From NCBI GenBank assembly GCA_964550465.1, contig CAZJZH010000056.1, forward strand, positions 1 through 5,305: DNA of 5,305 bases, read 5' to 3'. The DNA is from CAZJZH01 sp964550465. GTDB taxonomy: Bacteria > Patescibacteriota > Patescibacteriia > JACRDY01. The notes under the pieces were generated by a model, which ran no database searches, was not told the DNA's origin, and was given only the letters and a program-made list of their open reading frames with translations. Positions 1 through 4,889 of the stretch are shown one piece after another. The translations under genes were made by a program, and so were the position numbers. How positions within the stretch are numbered: the stretch's first letter is position 1; each line of letters starts with the position of its first letter.

Positions 1-1080
1 GTGGTAGTGGATAATATCCAAGCGCGGGTGGCCGGCTTTCGCGATGAAGACTTTGGCAAGCAGACCATTCTCTACGCACTGGTCGGTGGTAATGAACTAG
101 GATATGTCGAAGAGGAGGCTGGCTATATTGAAACACCACAAATTGATAGTTATCTCAGTTACACGGTGGGGCAAACCACCACCAGGCCGTTTGCTGTTGA
201 TGACGATGGTACTTCGCTGGTCCAAGGTGGGGCGGCAGTGGTTAAGCCAGATCTATCCCCCAGTGCTGACAGCGCGCCATCAACCGCGCCACGGACTGAT
301 GAAGAAACATACACTGTTCAAGAGGGTGATACCATTGGTCAGATCGCGGAAAAGTTTGGCGTGTCGGTCTATACTATTTTGTGGGAGAACAATCTGACTG
401 AGCGCAGCTACATTCGTCCTGGTGACCAGCTAACTATCTTGCCGACCACTGGTGTTAAACACACCGTTAAGCGTGGTGATACACTGGCCAAGATTGCTCA
501 GGACTACGATGTGGAGTCCAGCGACATCATTGCCTTTAATGATTTACTGGATGAAGATTCGTTACGTATTGGCGATGAATTGGTTATCCCAGAGGGGCGC
601 AAGCTGCCAACGTACGTAGCGCCAGTCAAAAAGATTATCGAGCCAGTCGAGCCAGTGGTACCGGTGCGGAGTTACGTTGGTGCAGCACCGGAAGCAGCCT
701 CGGTTGATGCTGGTACTCGCCTACTGTGGCCCACTACTACGCGGCGCATCACGCAGTACTTTGGTTGGCGACACACTGGTATGGACATTGCCTCACGTGA
801 ATCACCACCGATTTACGCGGCTGAGAGCGGTGTGGTGACGCGAGCAGAAACCAGTGGTTGGAATGGTGGCTATGGTCGGATGATTATTGTTGACCATGGC
901 AATGGTCTGCAGACCCTCTATGCTCACTTGAATACACTACATGTGGGTGTAGGTGACCGGGTTGAACGTGGTCAGGCTATTGCTATTATGGGTAATACTG
1001 GTCGATCAACTGGTCCTCACCTCCACTTTGAGGTACGAGTCAATGGCGTGCGAACTAACCCACTGACGTACATACAATAA
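1..1080 (+). CDS. LysM-LysM-M23 family peptidoglycan endopeptidase, 5' end probably outside window
   Basis: This is a cell-wall hydrolase expected to act outside the cytoplasmic membrane, cleaving peptidoglycan cross-bridges or stem peptides while anchored to glycan by its LysM domains. Residue numbers count from the GTG at base 1. Two LysM repeats are visible at about 103-148 (TYTVQEGDTIGQIA start) and 153-197 (KHTVKRGDTLAKIA start). A proline-rich linker (about 203-222) leads to an M23 (LytM/NlpD type) domain at about 248-357. The expected zinc and catalytic residues are present: H258 and D262 in HTGMD, H309 in YAH, and H340/H342 in HLHFE. The domain is therefore probably active rather than a degenerate NlpD-like activator. 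The reading frame is open from the first base and there is no signal peptide or membrane anchor, so the GTG at position 1 is probably not the true start. The gene stands alone, with an AT-rich repeat and a terminator immediately downstream. Domain calls are firm; exact bond specificity is not determinable. Confidence 0.93.
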   Translation: MVVDNIQARVAGFRDEDFGKQTILYALVGGNELGYVEEEAGYIETPQIDSYLSYTVGQTTTRPFAVDDDGTSLVQGGAAVVKPDLSPSADSAPSTAPRTDEETYTVQEGDTIGQIAEKFGVSVYTILWENNLTERSYIRPGDQLTILPTTGVKHTVKRGDTLAKIAQDYDVESSDIIAFNDLLDEDSLRIGDELVIPEGRKLPTYVAPVKKIIEPVEPVVPVRSYVGAAPEAASVDAGTRLLWPTTTRRITQYFGWRHTGMDIASRESPPIYAAESGVVTRAETSGWNGGYGRMIIVDHGNGLQTLYAHLNTLHVGVGDRVERGQAIAIMGNTGRSTGPHLHFEVRVNGVRTNPLTYIQ

Positions 1081-1113
1081 TTATTAATGCATAATGCATA
1101 ATTAATAATTATT
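1076..1113. repeat. AT-rich imperfect inverted repeat (copy 1)
   Basis: The left arm AATAATTATTAATGCAT (1076-1092) is matched by a right arm ATGCATAATTAATAATTATT (1094-1113), which is its reverse complement apart from a 3-nt AAT insertion. The left arm includes the M23 stop codon. A 19-nt core (1085-1103), read on the minus strand, matches 17 of 19 bases at 3197-3215 in the other AT-rich intergenic region. This suggests one dispersed intergenic repeat family. It may also form a cruciform or an extended stem next to the terminator; function unknown. Confidence 0.55.
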
Positions 1114-1160
1114 GAGCGGGCTGACGCCCGCTTTTTATAATCACCTCTTCTTGCTATGAT
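1112..1160 (+). promoter_or_regulatory. Candidate promoter(s) for the 120-aa orphan gene
   Basis: There are two alternative -10 elements. TATAAT at 1136-1141 is a perfect match, with TTGAGC at 1112-1117 as a -35 at 18-bp spacing; it would overlap the upstream terminator. TGCTATGAT at 1152-1160 is an extended -10 with no convincing -35 and would leave a leader of only about ten bases before the ATG at 1178. The region is AT-rich, so a chance match is possible and I cannot choose between them. Confidence 0.4.
1115..1136 (+). terminator. Rho-independent terminator of the M23 peptidase gene
   Basis: A 7-bp stem AGCGGGC / GCCCGCT closes a TGAC tetraloop (1122-1125) and is followed by an uninterrupted T-run at 1132-1136. 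It lies 35 nt beyond the M23 stop codon on the same strand. This is a classical intrinsic terminator. Confidence 0.88.
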
Positions 1161-1177
1161 AAAACCCACAAGCTTAT

Positions 1178-1540
1178 ATGAAGGAATCATCATTTTTTGA
1201 ACAATCATCAGAAAAAAGACTGGAACGATTTGAGCGTGCGCCACTCACCCTACATAATGACGAAGGGTTTGCTGGTCACGGTCTGACGATTATGTATACT
1301 TGCGTTGATCCGTTACAGTGTAGGGCGTACAGCTACGCTATTGAGAGCATCACTAGAAAACAAGACATGTACGCCTTTTTTCAGATGGGGCCTGATAATG
1401 AGCCAGGAGATCATGGTTGGGAGGTGATGAATAGAGATTGGGATAATTTGAAGCACCAACAAGAAATTACAGACCTCTTTCCGGCAATTCACAAATTAGC
1501 AGAAAGAAAATTTAATAACTGGCGAGAGGCTGGATTGTAA
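1178..1540 (+). CDS. Hypothetical protein, 120 aa, family not recognised
   Basis: I do not recognise this protein. It is soluble-looking, with no signal peptide or membrane segment. It is charged and rich in aromatic residues. Residues 1-20 (many E, K and R) and 87-118 look helical, and the latter stretch contains three tryptophans or aromatic clusters (DWDN, RKFNNW). The middle (about 33-70) alternates hydrophobic residues in a beta-like way and carries two cysteines (C42, C48). The start at 1178 is chosen because it is the first ATG and the next in-frame ATG is residue 39. No Shine-Dalgarno precedes it. It ends 7 nt before the alpha/beta hydrolase gene and no terminator separates them, so the two are probably co-transcribed. 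The coding potential is moderate: an open frame of this length with a tight downstream neighbour supports a real gene. By eye it is more AT-rich than comM or the M23 gene. Confidence 0.72.
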   Translation: MKESSFFEQSSEKRLERFERAPLTLHNDEGFAGHGLTIMYTCVDPLQCRAYSYAIESITRKQDMYAFFQMGPDNEPGDHGWEVMNRDWDNLKHQQEITDLFPAIHKLAERKFNNWREAGL

Positions 1541-1547
1541 ATGTAAT

Positions 1548-2162
1548 ATGGCTAAAGCTAAACCACAACTATTTTTCATTCACGGCGGCATGACCTTTCG
1601 CTCGCGCCGTGATTATGAGGCAGCTCTTCGGAGTCGACCTGTCACCATTGAGCCAAAAGTGCGGTGGTTTAAGCAATACTTGCCCAAGGTACTTTGTAAA
1701 CAGTTTGATGTCATCCAACCTCACTTCCCGTTAAAGGATAACGCCAAATATAAAGACTGGGCCATTCATTTTGAGCGCCACCTGCCATTGCTCCGAGACG
1801 GGGTTGTGCTAGTTGGGTTTTCATTGGGCGGCATCTTTTTGGCGCGGTGGTTGTCAGAAAACACCTTCCCTAAAAAATTAGCCGCAGTTTGTTTGGTAGC
1901 TGCACCACATGATGCTAGCTCTGTTCCAGAGGATTTAGTCGGCGGCTTTCGTGTTGGTGCGGACCTCAGCCAGATTGAAAAGCAGTGCGATAATGTTCAT
2001 TTCTTTTTTTCTACAGACGACAAAATTGTTACCTTAGCCAGCGCGGAAAAATATCGCCGCAAGTTGCCACAAGCTCATTTCCATATACTCAATCATCGTG
2101 GCCACTTTGTCACCCCGACATTCCCCGAGTTAATCAAAGTAATTAAAGATAGTCTCAAATAG
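1548..2162 (+). CDS. RBBP9/YdeN-like alpha/beta hydrolase (putative serine hydrolase)
   Basis: This is a cytoplasmic alpha/beta-hydrolase-fold protein of 204 aa, close to the short length of the RBBP9/YdeN group. The sequence starts with a first beta strand running into the oxyanion-loop motif HGG (residues 12-14). The nucleophile elbow is GFSLGG, with Ser92 inside GxSxG. The acid is in STDDKIV (D157 or, by the usual G-x-x-D spacing, D158). The histidine is H186 in NHRGHF near the C-terminus. All three catalytic positions are in the expected order, so an active serine hydrolase is likely. The substrate cannot be read from the sequence; family members include esterases and proteins with poorly known substrates. 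The ATG at 1548 keeps the HGG strand intact. No good Shine-Dalgarno precedes it; the only purine-rich stretch (GAGAGG, 1524-1529) is about 18 nt away. Translation may therefore depend on coupling to the upstream gene, whose stop lies 7 nt before. Confidence 0.87.
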   Translation: MAKAKPQLFFIHGGMTFRSRRDYEAALRSRPVTIEPKVRWFKQYLPKVLCKQFDVIQPHFPLKDNAKYKDWAIHFERHLPLLRDGVVLVGFSLGGIFLARWLSENTFPKKLAAVCLVAAPHDASSVPEDLVGGFRVGADLSQIEKQCDNVHFFFSTDDKIVTLASAEKYRRKLPQAHFHILNHRGHFVTPTFPELIKVIKDSLK

Positions 2163-2187
2163 AAAAACCACCCCTAGGGGTGGTTTT
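2163..2187. terminator. Bidirectional palindromic terminator (copy 1) between convergent genes
   Basis: Bases 2164-2187 are a perfect 24-bp palindrome: AAAACCACCCC, a central TA, then GGGGTGGTTTT. It starts two bases after the hydrolase stop codon. It offers a T-tract on the plus strand (2184-2187) and five Ts on the minus strand (2163-2167 complemented). It can therefore terminate both the hydrolase operon and the convergent membrane-protein gene. Bases 2162-2184 recur exactly at 2809-2831. Confidence 0.9.
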
Positions 2188-2220
2188 ACAGTCGTGTGTA
2201 GAGGTGCATGGGCGATCCCT

Positions 2221-2709
2221 TTACACCAGAACGATAGTGGCAATGTATACGAGCACCATGGCCAAGGTCCACAGGAACATAACCAGTTGCATGATACGAC
2301 CCTCTTTGCGGGCTGGTAGCGCGGCCAGCAGGGCGGCAGCGTCAGACACGGTAATGACCAACCAAGTTGATCGTTCTGCCGCAAAGCCGGCCAACACCTC
2401 CGGCGGACCGAAGTAGGTATTGTATACGGTTTTGTAGAAGAACAGAGGAGCGATGAGCGCAATGGCTGTTAATATTTTTCTGGTAATGTTTTTGGCGATA
2501 ACTTTTTCTACTATCGCAGTGAGGGCCTCAAGGACATCGCCAGCCAGTCGAGCCGGCTGACTGTCGAATATCTGTTGAAACAACAGCTGGGCAGCGCTGT
2601 AGATCGTCTCGCCAATAAGCAGGGTAATTTGCAAGAAAAACGCTACAATCAGCAGGCAGCCAATGGCTAGATTTTCCGCACCATCTTGAATCTTTTCCCG
2701 GCGAGTCAT
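2221..2709 (-). CDS. Small polytopic membrane protein, 162 aa, family not recognised
   Basis: This is an unrecognised integral membrane protein with about four predicted helices at residues 14-35, 79-96, 117-133 and 140-162. A short amphipathic or basic segment lies between TM1 and TM2 (about 50-78), and the protein ends within its last helix (VYIATIVLV). The N-terminus MTRREKIQDG is charged and probably cytosolic. The frame opens further upstream to 2784, but I choose the ATG at 2709. It is preceded by a strong purine tract (AAGGGGG), and a consensus promoter occupies 2756-2784, which would otherwise be coding. It is a single-gene unit with its own promoter upstream and the palindromic terminator at 2163-2187 downstream. 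Identical terminator copies bracket it on both sides. No catalytic motif is visible, so no function is offered. Confidence 0.82.
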   Translation of the reverse strand: MTRREKIQDGAENLAIGCLLIVAFFLQITLLIGETIYSAAQLLFQQIFDSQPARLAGDVLEALTAIVEKVIAKNITRKILTAIALIAPLFFYKTVYNTYFGPPEVLAGFAAERSTWLVITVSDAAALLAALPARKEGRIMQLVMFLWTLAMVLVYIATIVLV

Positions 2710-2713
2710 GTGT

Positions 2714-2731
2714 CCCCCTTTCTTCAGGAGA
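2714..2731 (-). promoter_or_regulatory. Ribosome binding site within a possible 5'UTR hairpin
   Basis: On the minus strand AAGGGGG ends 4 nt before the ATG at 2709 and decides the start. Just upstream, TCTCCT (2731-2726) can pair with AGGGGG (2719-2714) across a GAAGAA loop. The stem is 6 bp with two G-U pairs and covers the whole Shine-Dalgarno. The ribosome binding site is clear; the regulatory hairpin is an inference. Confidence 0.6.
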
Positions 2732-2755
2732 TTGTTTGTGAAGAACGAATAGCTC

Positions 2756-2784
2756 ACTATAGCAAAAGGATGACATAATGTCAA
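2756..2784 (-). promoter_or_regulatory. Sigma70-type promoter of the 162-aa membrane protein gene
   Basis: On the minus strand a perfect -35 TTGACA (2784-2779), a 17-bp spacer, and -10 TATAGT (2761-2756) with an extended TGC just before it. The predicted start of transcription is near 2749, giving a leader of about 40 nt. This is one of the strongest promoter matches in the window. Confidence 0.82.
2771..2783. promoter_or_regulatory. Operator-like perfect palindrome overlapping the -35 box
   Basis: TGACAT-N-ATGTCA is a 13-bp perfect palindrome that overlaps five of the six -35 bases and extends into the spacer. A dimeric repressor bound here would block RNA polymerase. I saw no second copy at the other promoters in the window. 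Function is inferred only from symmetry and position. Confidence 0.4.
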
Positions 2785-2809
2785 TAACTTTCCTATTTCT
2801 GCGCATATG

Positions 2810-2831
2810 AAAAACCACCCCTAGGGGTGGT
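2810..2831 (-). terminator. Palindromic terminator (copy 2) overlapping the end of the 95-aa gene
   Basis: On the minus strand an 8-bp stem ACCACCCC / GGGGTGGT is followed by a five-T tract (2814-2810). The 5' arm encodes the last residues (DHP) of the upstream gene, and its TAG stop codon (2823-2821) sits in the hairpin tip. Bases 2809-2831 are identical to 2162-2184. It separates the 95-aa gene from the downstream membrane-protein promoter. Confidence 0.87.
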
Positions 2832-3108
2832 CTTCAAGACTGTGTGTTTCAGCGTCGTCATCCGGCAACAGGCCGGAATCTTTCATCGCTTCATCGGTCA
2901 GCTGCTGGTGCTCTCGGCTAGTTGCCTCACGCTGGAATTGTCCGGCTAACCGGTCATCGCCGAAAATATATGTAATGCATACTCCATGAATTACCTTCCC
3001 GCCACGCAGGGCCATGCGGCCAGCGCGGTGGAGAATTTTGCGGCCCCGTCTTTTTAGGTCCTTTCGGTGATCATGAACGAACTTGGTGATATTTGCTACA
3101 GCGTACAT
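2821..3108 (-). CDS. Hypothetical 95-aa protein, basic N-terminal half and acidic C-terminal tail
   Basis: I do not recognise this protein. Residues 9-38 are densely basic (about fifteen K, R or H, including DLKRRGRKILHRAGR). A short hydrophobic, beta-like stretch follows (HGVCITYIFG, 41-50). The C-terminal part (about 61-95) is hydrophilic and acidic (LLPDDDAETHSLEDHP). No signal peptide or convincing membrane helix is present. The basic segment could contact nucleic acid, a nucleoid or acidic membrane lipids, but that is a guess. The ATG at 3108 follows a good Shine-Dalgarno (AGGAAGGGG, 3126-3118) and a consensus -35 promoter, which supports a real expressed gene. It is monocistronic: its stop codon lies inside the terminator hairpin that insulates it from the next gene. 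Confidence 0.75.
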   Translation of the reverse strand: MYAVANITKFVHDHRKDLKRRGRKILHRAGRMALRGGKVIHGVCITYIFGDDRLAGQFQREATSREHQQLTDEAMKDSGLLPDDDAETHSLEDHP

Positions 3109-3117
3109 CTCCTCATT

Positions 3118-3126
3118 CCCCTTCCT
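3118..3126 (-). promoter_or_regulatory. Shine-Dalgarno of the 95-aa gene
   Basis: AGGAAGGGG on the minus strand ends 9 nt before the ATG at 3108. A second purine tract, GAGGAG, abuts the ATG directly and is too close to serve. This site fixes the start codon. Confidence 0.65.
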
Positions 3127-3144
3127 ATCTAGCAGTATGGTGTT

Positions 3145-3173
3145 GTTTTACGCCTTTTTTTGCGCATTGTCAA
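3145..3173 (-). promoter_or_regulatory. Sigma70-type promoter of the 95-aa gene
   Basis: On the minus strand a perfect -35 TTGACA (3173-3168) is followed by a 17-bp spacer with an A-tract and then TAAAAC (3150-3145), which matches four of six -10 bases. Predicted transcription start is near 3138, leaving a leader of about 30 nt that includes the Shine-Dalgarno. Confidence 0.65.
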
Positions 3174-3196
3174 AGCGCTAACTGTGGATTGCCTAT

Positions 3197-3228
3197 AATT
3201 ATCCATTATACATTATTAATTACTAATT
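3197..3228. repeat. AT-rich intergenic repeat (copy 2)
   Basis: AT-rich tract made of ATTAT-C-ATTA-like units. Bases 3197-3215 match the reverse complement of 1085-1103 at 17 of 19 positions, too long a match to dismiss, although low complexity raises the chance background. It lies between the comM hairpin and the promoter of the 95-aa gene. Confidence 0.5.
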
Positions 3229-3259
3229 GTAGCCATAGCGCCATTGACGCTATGGCTAC
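3229..3259 (-). terminator. Stable hairpin at the comM stop codon, probable terminator
   Basis: A 12-bp perfect stem (3229-3240 with 3248-3259) closes a 7-nt loop. The arms read GTAGCCATAGCG and CGCTATGGCTAC. The comM TAG stop (3258-3256) is part of the stem. Beyond the hairpin the minus strand continues ACAATTAGTAATT, which is AT-rich but not a T-run. It is therefore either an atypical terminator or a 3'-end-protecting structure. Confidence 0.6.
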
Positions 3260-4770
3260 TGTGGTCGGTATTGGAGGGCTTCTTTGAGGTGATCTGTTGT
3301 GATATCCGGCTCAGCTGCCAGGTCAGCAATAGTACGGCTAATGCGCAGTACACGGTGATAGGCTCGTGGGGACAATGCCAGTCGTTCCATAGCCGCGGCC
3401 ATTAGTTTTTTACAGTCATCATCAAGGGCGCAATGGGCGGTGATACCATCAACCGGTAGTTCGCCGTTGGTCAGAAATGGTTGGCCGGCATAGCGCTGGG
3501 CTTGGTGGTTTCGTGCTGCCATTACCCGCTGCGCCACCGTGGCGGATGGCTCACCATCGCCCTGGCCGGATAATTTTTCAAACGGTACGCGTGGCACCTG
3601 GACATGCATATCGATACGGTCAGCCAACGGCCCGGATAGTTTTTCTTGGTAGCGCTCTTTTTGCACCAGGCTACAGGTACACTGCCGTTCCGGGTCGTGG
3701 GCGTAGCCACAGGGGCAAGGGTTTTGAGCAGCGATCAGGCTGATGCGGGCCGGGAAGGTAGTGCTGCCGGCCGCTCGACTGATAGTGATGACGCCGTCTT
3801 CCAGTGGTTGGCGTAGTGCCTCTAACACCGCTCGGGGAAACTCTGGCAGTTCGTCCAGAAATAAAATGCCGCGGTGAGACAGCGAGATATCCCCCGGCCG
3901 CGGGATGCGCCCACCACCCACCAGGGCGCTGACGGAGCTAGAATGGTGAGGGCTACGAAATGGTCGCTCGACTAAATACGGCCGGCTCTCAGATAGTAAG
4001 CCTGCCACGCTGTATAAACTGCTAACCTCCAGGGCTTCAGCGTCCGTCAGTGGGGGTAGCAGGCCGAGGGTGGCTTTGGCTAATAAGGTTTTACCCGAAC
4101 CAGGCGGGCCAACCAGTAAGACGTTGTGGTTACCAGCCGCGGCAATCTCTAGGGCGCGCTTAGCTTGCTGCTGACCACGGATGGTAGCCAGGTCAACCGT
4201 CGCGGTGGACTGGCGGTGAGCAGCGGTGATACCAGTGCCGACTACCGGCGTGATGGCCGCTTTACCGGTCAGATGATCAATCAGTTGTGACAGTGAACGC
4301 ACTGGTAGTAGCTGTGCTTGAGGCACGATCAGGGCTTCGGTTAAGTTGCCAGCCGGGATATAGATATGTTTGTAGCCCCGCTGGACAGCAAACTGGACCA
4401 TCGGCACGATGCCGGTGATGGGCCGGACCGCGCCCTCTAGGGATAGCTCGCCAATAAACAAACTGTCAGTGGTTTCGATTTCTTGCGGTAAAATATTACA
4501 GCAGGTAGCCACGGCGATGGGCAGGTCATAACCGCTGCCAGTTTTGGGGATATTGGCCGGCGCTAGGTTGATGAGCAGTCGTTTGGTGTAGGGAAAAGTA
4601 ATGCCGCTGTGTTTGAGAGCGCTGCGCAGGCGCTGCTCGGCCTCTTTGATAGATTTATCTGGTAAACCGATAATGCCAAAACCGGGCTGACCGGCAGATA
4701 AGTCTGCTTCAACCCCAACTAAGCGACCAGATAGGCCCAGAACGGCGCATGAGTGGATAGTGGTGACCAT
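3256..4770 (-). CDS. comM: ComM/YifB family Mg-chelatase-like AAA+ ATPase
   Basis: 504 aa, essentially full family length. Family members are cytoplasmic ring-forming ATPases; ComM of transforming bacteria promotes branch migration so that imported single-stranded DNA integrates. The N-terminal Lon/S5-like (ChlI) domain spans about 20-141 and contains GIIGLPDKSIKEAEQR. The AAA+ core (about 193-395) has Walker A GPPGSGKT (221-228), Walker B ILFLDE (302-307), a sensor region AAQNPCPCGY (348-356) and an arginine-finger motif PLADRID (R385). The CPCG (C352, C354) and CTC (C364, C366) pairs form the zinc-knuckle-like insertion seen in the Gram-positive/YifB subtype. The C-terminal domain (about 405-500) has SPRAYHRVLRISRTIADL. 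The frame is open to 4845, but MVTTIHSCAVLG at 4770 aligns with known family starts. There is no Shine-Dalgarno. Being beside small membrane genes does not by itself show competence. Confidence 0.95.
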   Translation of the reverse strand: MVTTIHSCAVLGLSGRLVGVEADLSAGQPGFGIIGLPDKSIKEAEQRLRSALKHSGITFPYTKRLLINLAPANIPKTGSGYDLPIAVATCCNILPQEIETTDSLFIGELSLEGAVRPITGIVPMVQFAVQRGYKHIYIPAGNLTEALIVPQAQLLPVRSLSQLIDHLTGKAAITPVVGTGITAAHRQSTATVDLATIRGQQQAKRALEIAAAGNHNVLLVGPPGSGKTLLAKATLGLLPPLTDAEALEVSSLYSVAGLLSESRPYLVERPFRSPHHSSSVSALVGGGRIPRPGDISLSHRGILFLDELPEFPRAVLEALRQPLEDGVITISRAAGSTTFPARISLIAAQNPCPCGYAHDPERQCTCSLVQKERYQEKLSGPLADRIDMHVQVPRVPFEKLSGQGDGEPSATVAQRVMAARNHQAQRYAGQPFLTNGELPVDGITAHCALDDDCKKLMAAAMERLALSPRAYHRVLRISRTIADLAAEPDITTDHLKEALQYRPQ

Positions 4771-4790
4771 GGGGGTTGTATACCATGGTC
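4765..4790. promoter_or_regulatory. Inverted repeat straddling the comM start codon
   Basis: GACCATGG (4765-4772) and CCATGGTC (4783-4790) form a perfect 8-bp inverted repeat with a 10-nt spacer. The spacer holds most of the putative -10, and one arm contains the comM ATG. Because transcription may start at the ATG, this looks more like a DNA operator than an RNA hairpin. Confidence 0.4.
4777..4785 (-). promoter_or_regulatory. Extended -10 promoter of comM, possibly leaderless
   Basis: On the minus strand TGGTATACA (4785-4777) matches an extended -10 (TGn-TATACA). It lies exactly 6 nt before the ATG at 4770, so the expected first transcribed base is the A of the start codon. No good -35 is present at 17-18 bp. 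The missing Shine-Dalgarno agrees with a leaderless mRNA. Confidence 0.5.
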
Positions 4791-4813
4791 GAGATGAAGA
4801 AAAGGTAAATAGC

Positions 4814-4842
4814 TTGACAGGCAAGATTTTTTTGTATACAAT
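4814..4842 (+). promoter_or_regulatory. Sigma70-type promoter of the mini membrane protein pair
   Basis: A perfect -35 TTGACA (4814-4819), a 17-bp spacer with a T-tract, and -10 TACAAT (4837-4842). Predicted transcription start near 4849 gives a leader of about 40 nt. The spacer and -10 overlap a 10-bp palindrome TTGTATACAA (4832-4841). The promoter diverges from comM. Confidence 0.78.
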
Positions 4843-4876
4843 CAATCATCAGGTTCATTTCATATAAACTGGACAC

Positions 4877-4884
4877 AAAGGAGA
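4877..4884 (+). promoter_or_regulatory. Shine-Dalgarno deciding the start at 4890
   Basis: AAAGGAGA ends 5 nt before the ATG at 4890. A GTG at 4887 is in frame but would sit only 2 nt from the site, so the ATG is preferred. Confidence 0.75.
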
Positions 4885-4889
4885 GTGTG

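Noticed and set aside
2188..2220. Faint similarity between the bases after both palindromic terminators (GTGTGT-containing), suggesting a decayed gene copy.
   Set aside because: Only scattered matches beyond the exact 23-nt repeat; not enough to support a gene remnant.
2710..2784. Longer start of the 162-aa membrane protein at 2784 (25 extra residues).
   Set aside because: That stretch contains a consensus promoter, the untranslated leader and the ribosome binding site of the shorter form.
3477..3743. Open frames inside comM, the M23 gene and the membrane-protein gene on other frames or strands (for example 104-397, 2180-2416, 2528-2818, 3477-3743).
   Set aside because: They lie over firmly assigned genes, lack start signals and have proteins of implausible composition.
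4776..4841. Repeated GTATAC / TTGTATAC motif at 4776-4783 and 4832-4839, and again inside the membrane-protein gene near 2420, as a shared regulator site.
   Set aside because: The motif is short and AT-rich, overlaps -10 elements by nature, and also occurs inside coding sequence, so it is not a specific signal.
4771..4845. Longer comM start at 4845.
   Set aside because: The family aligns from MVTTIHSCAVLG, and the extension has no resemblance to known N-termini and overlaps the divergent promoter.
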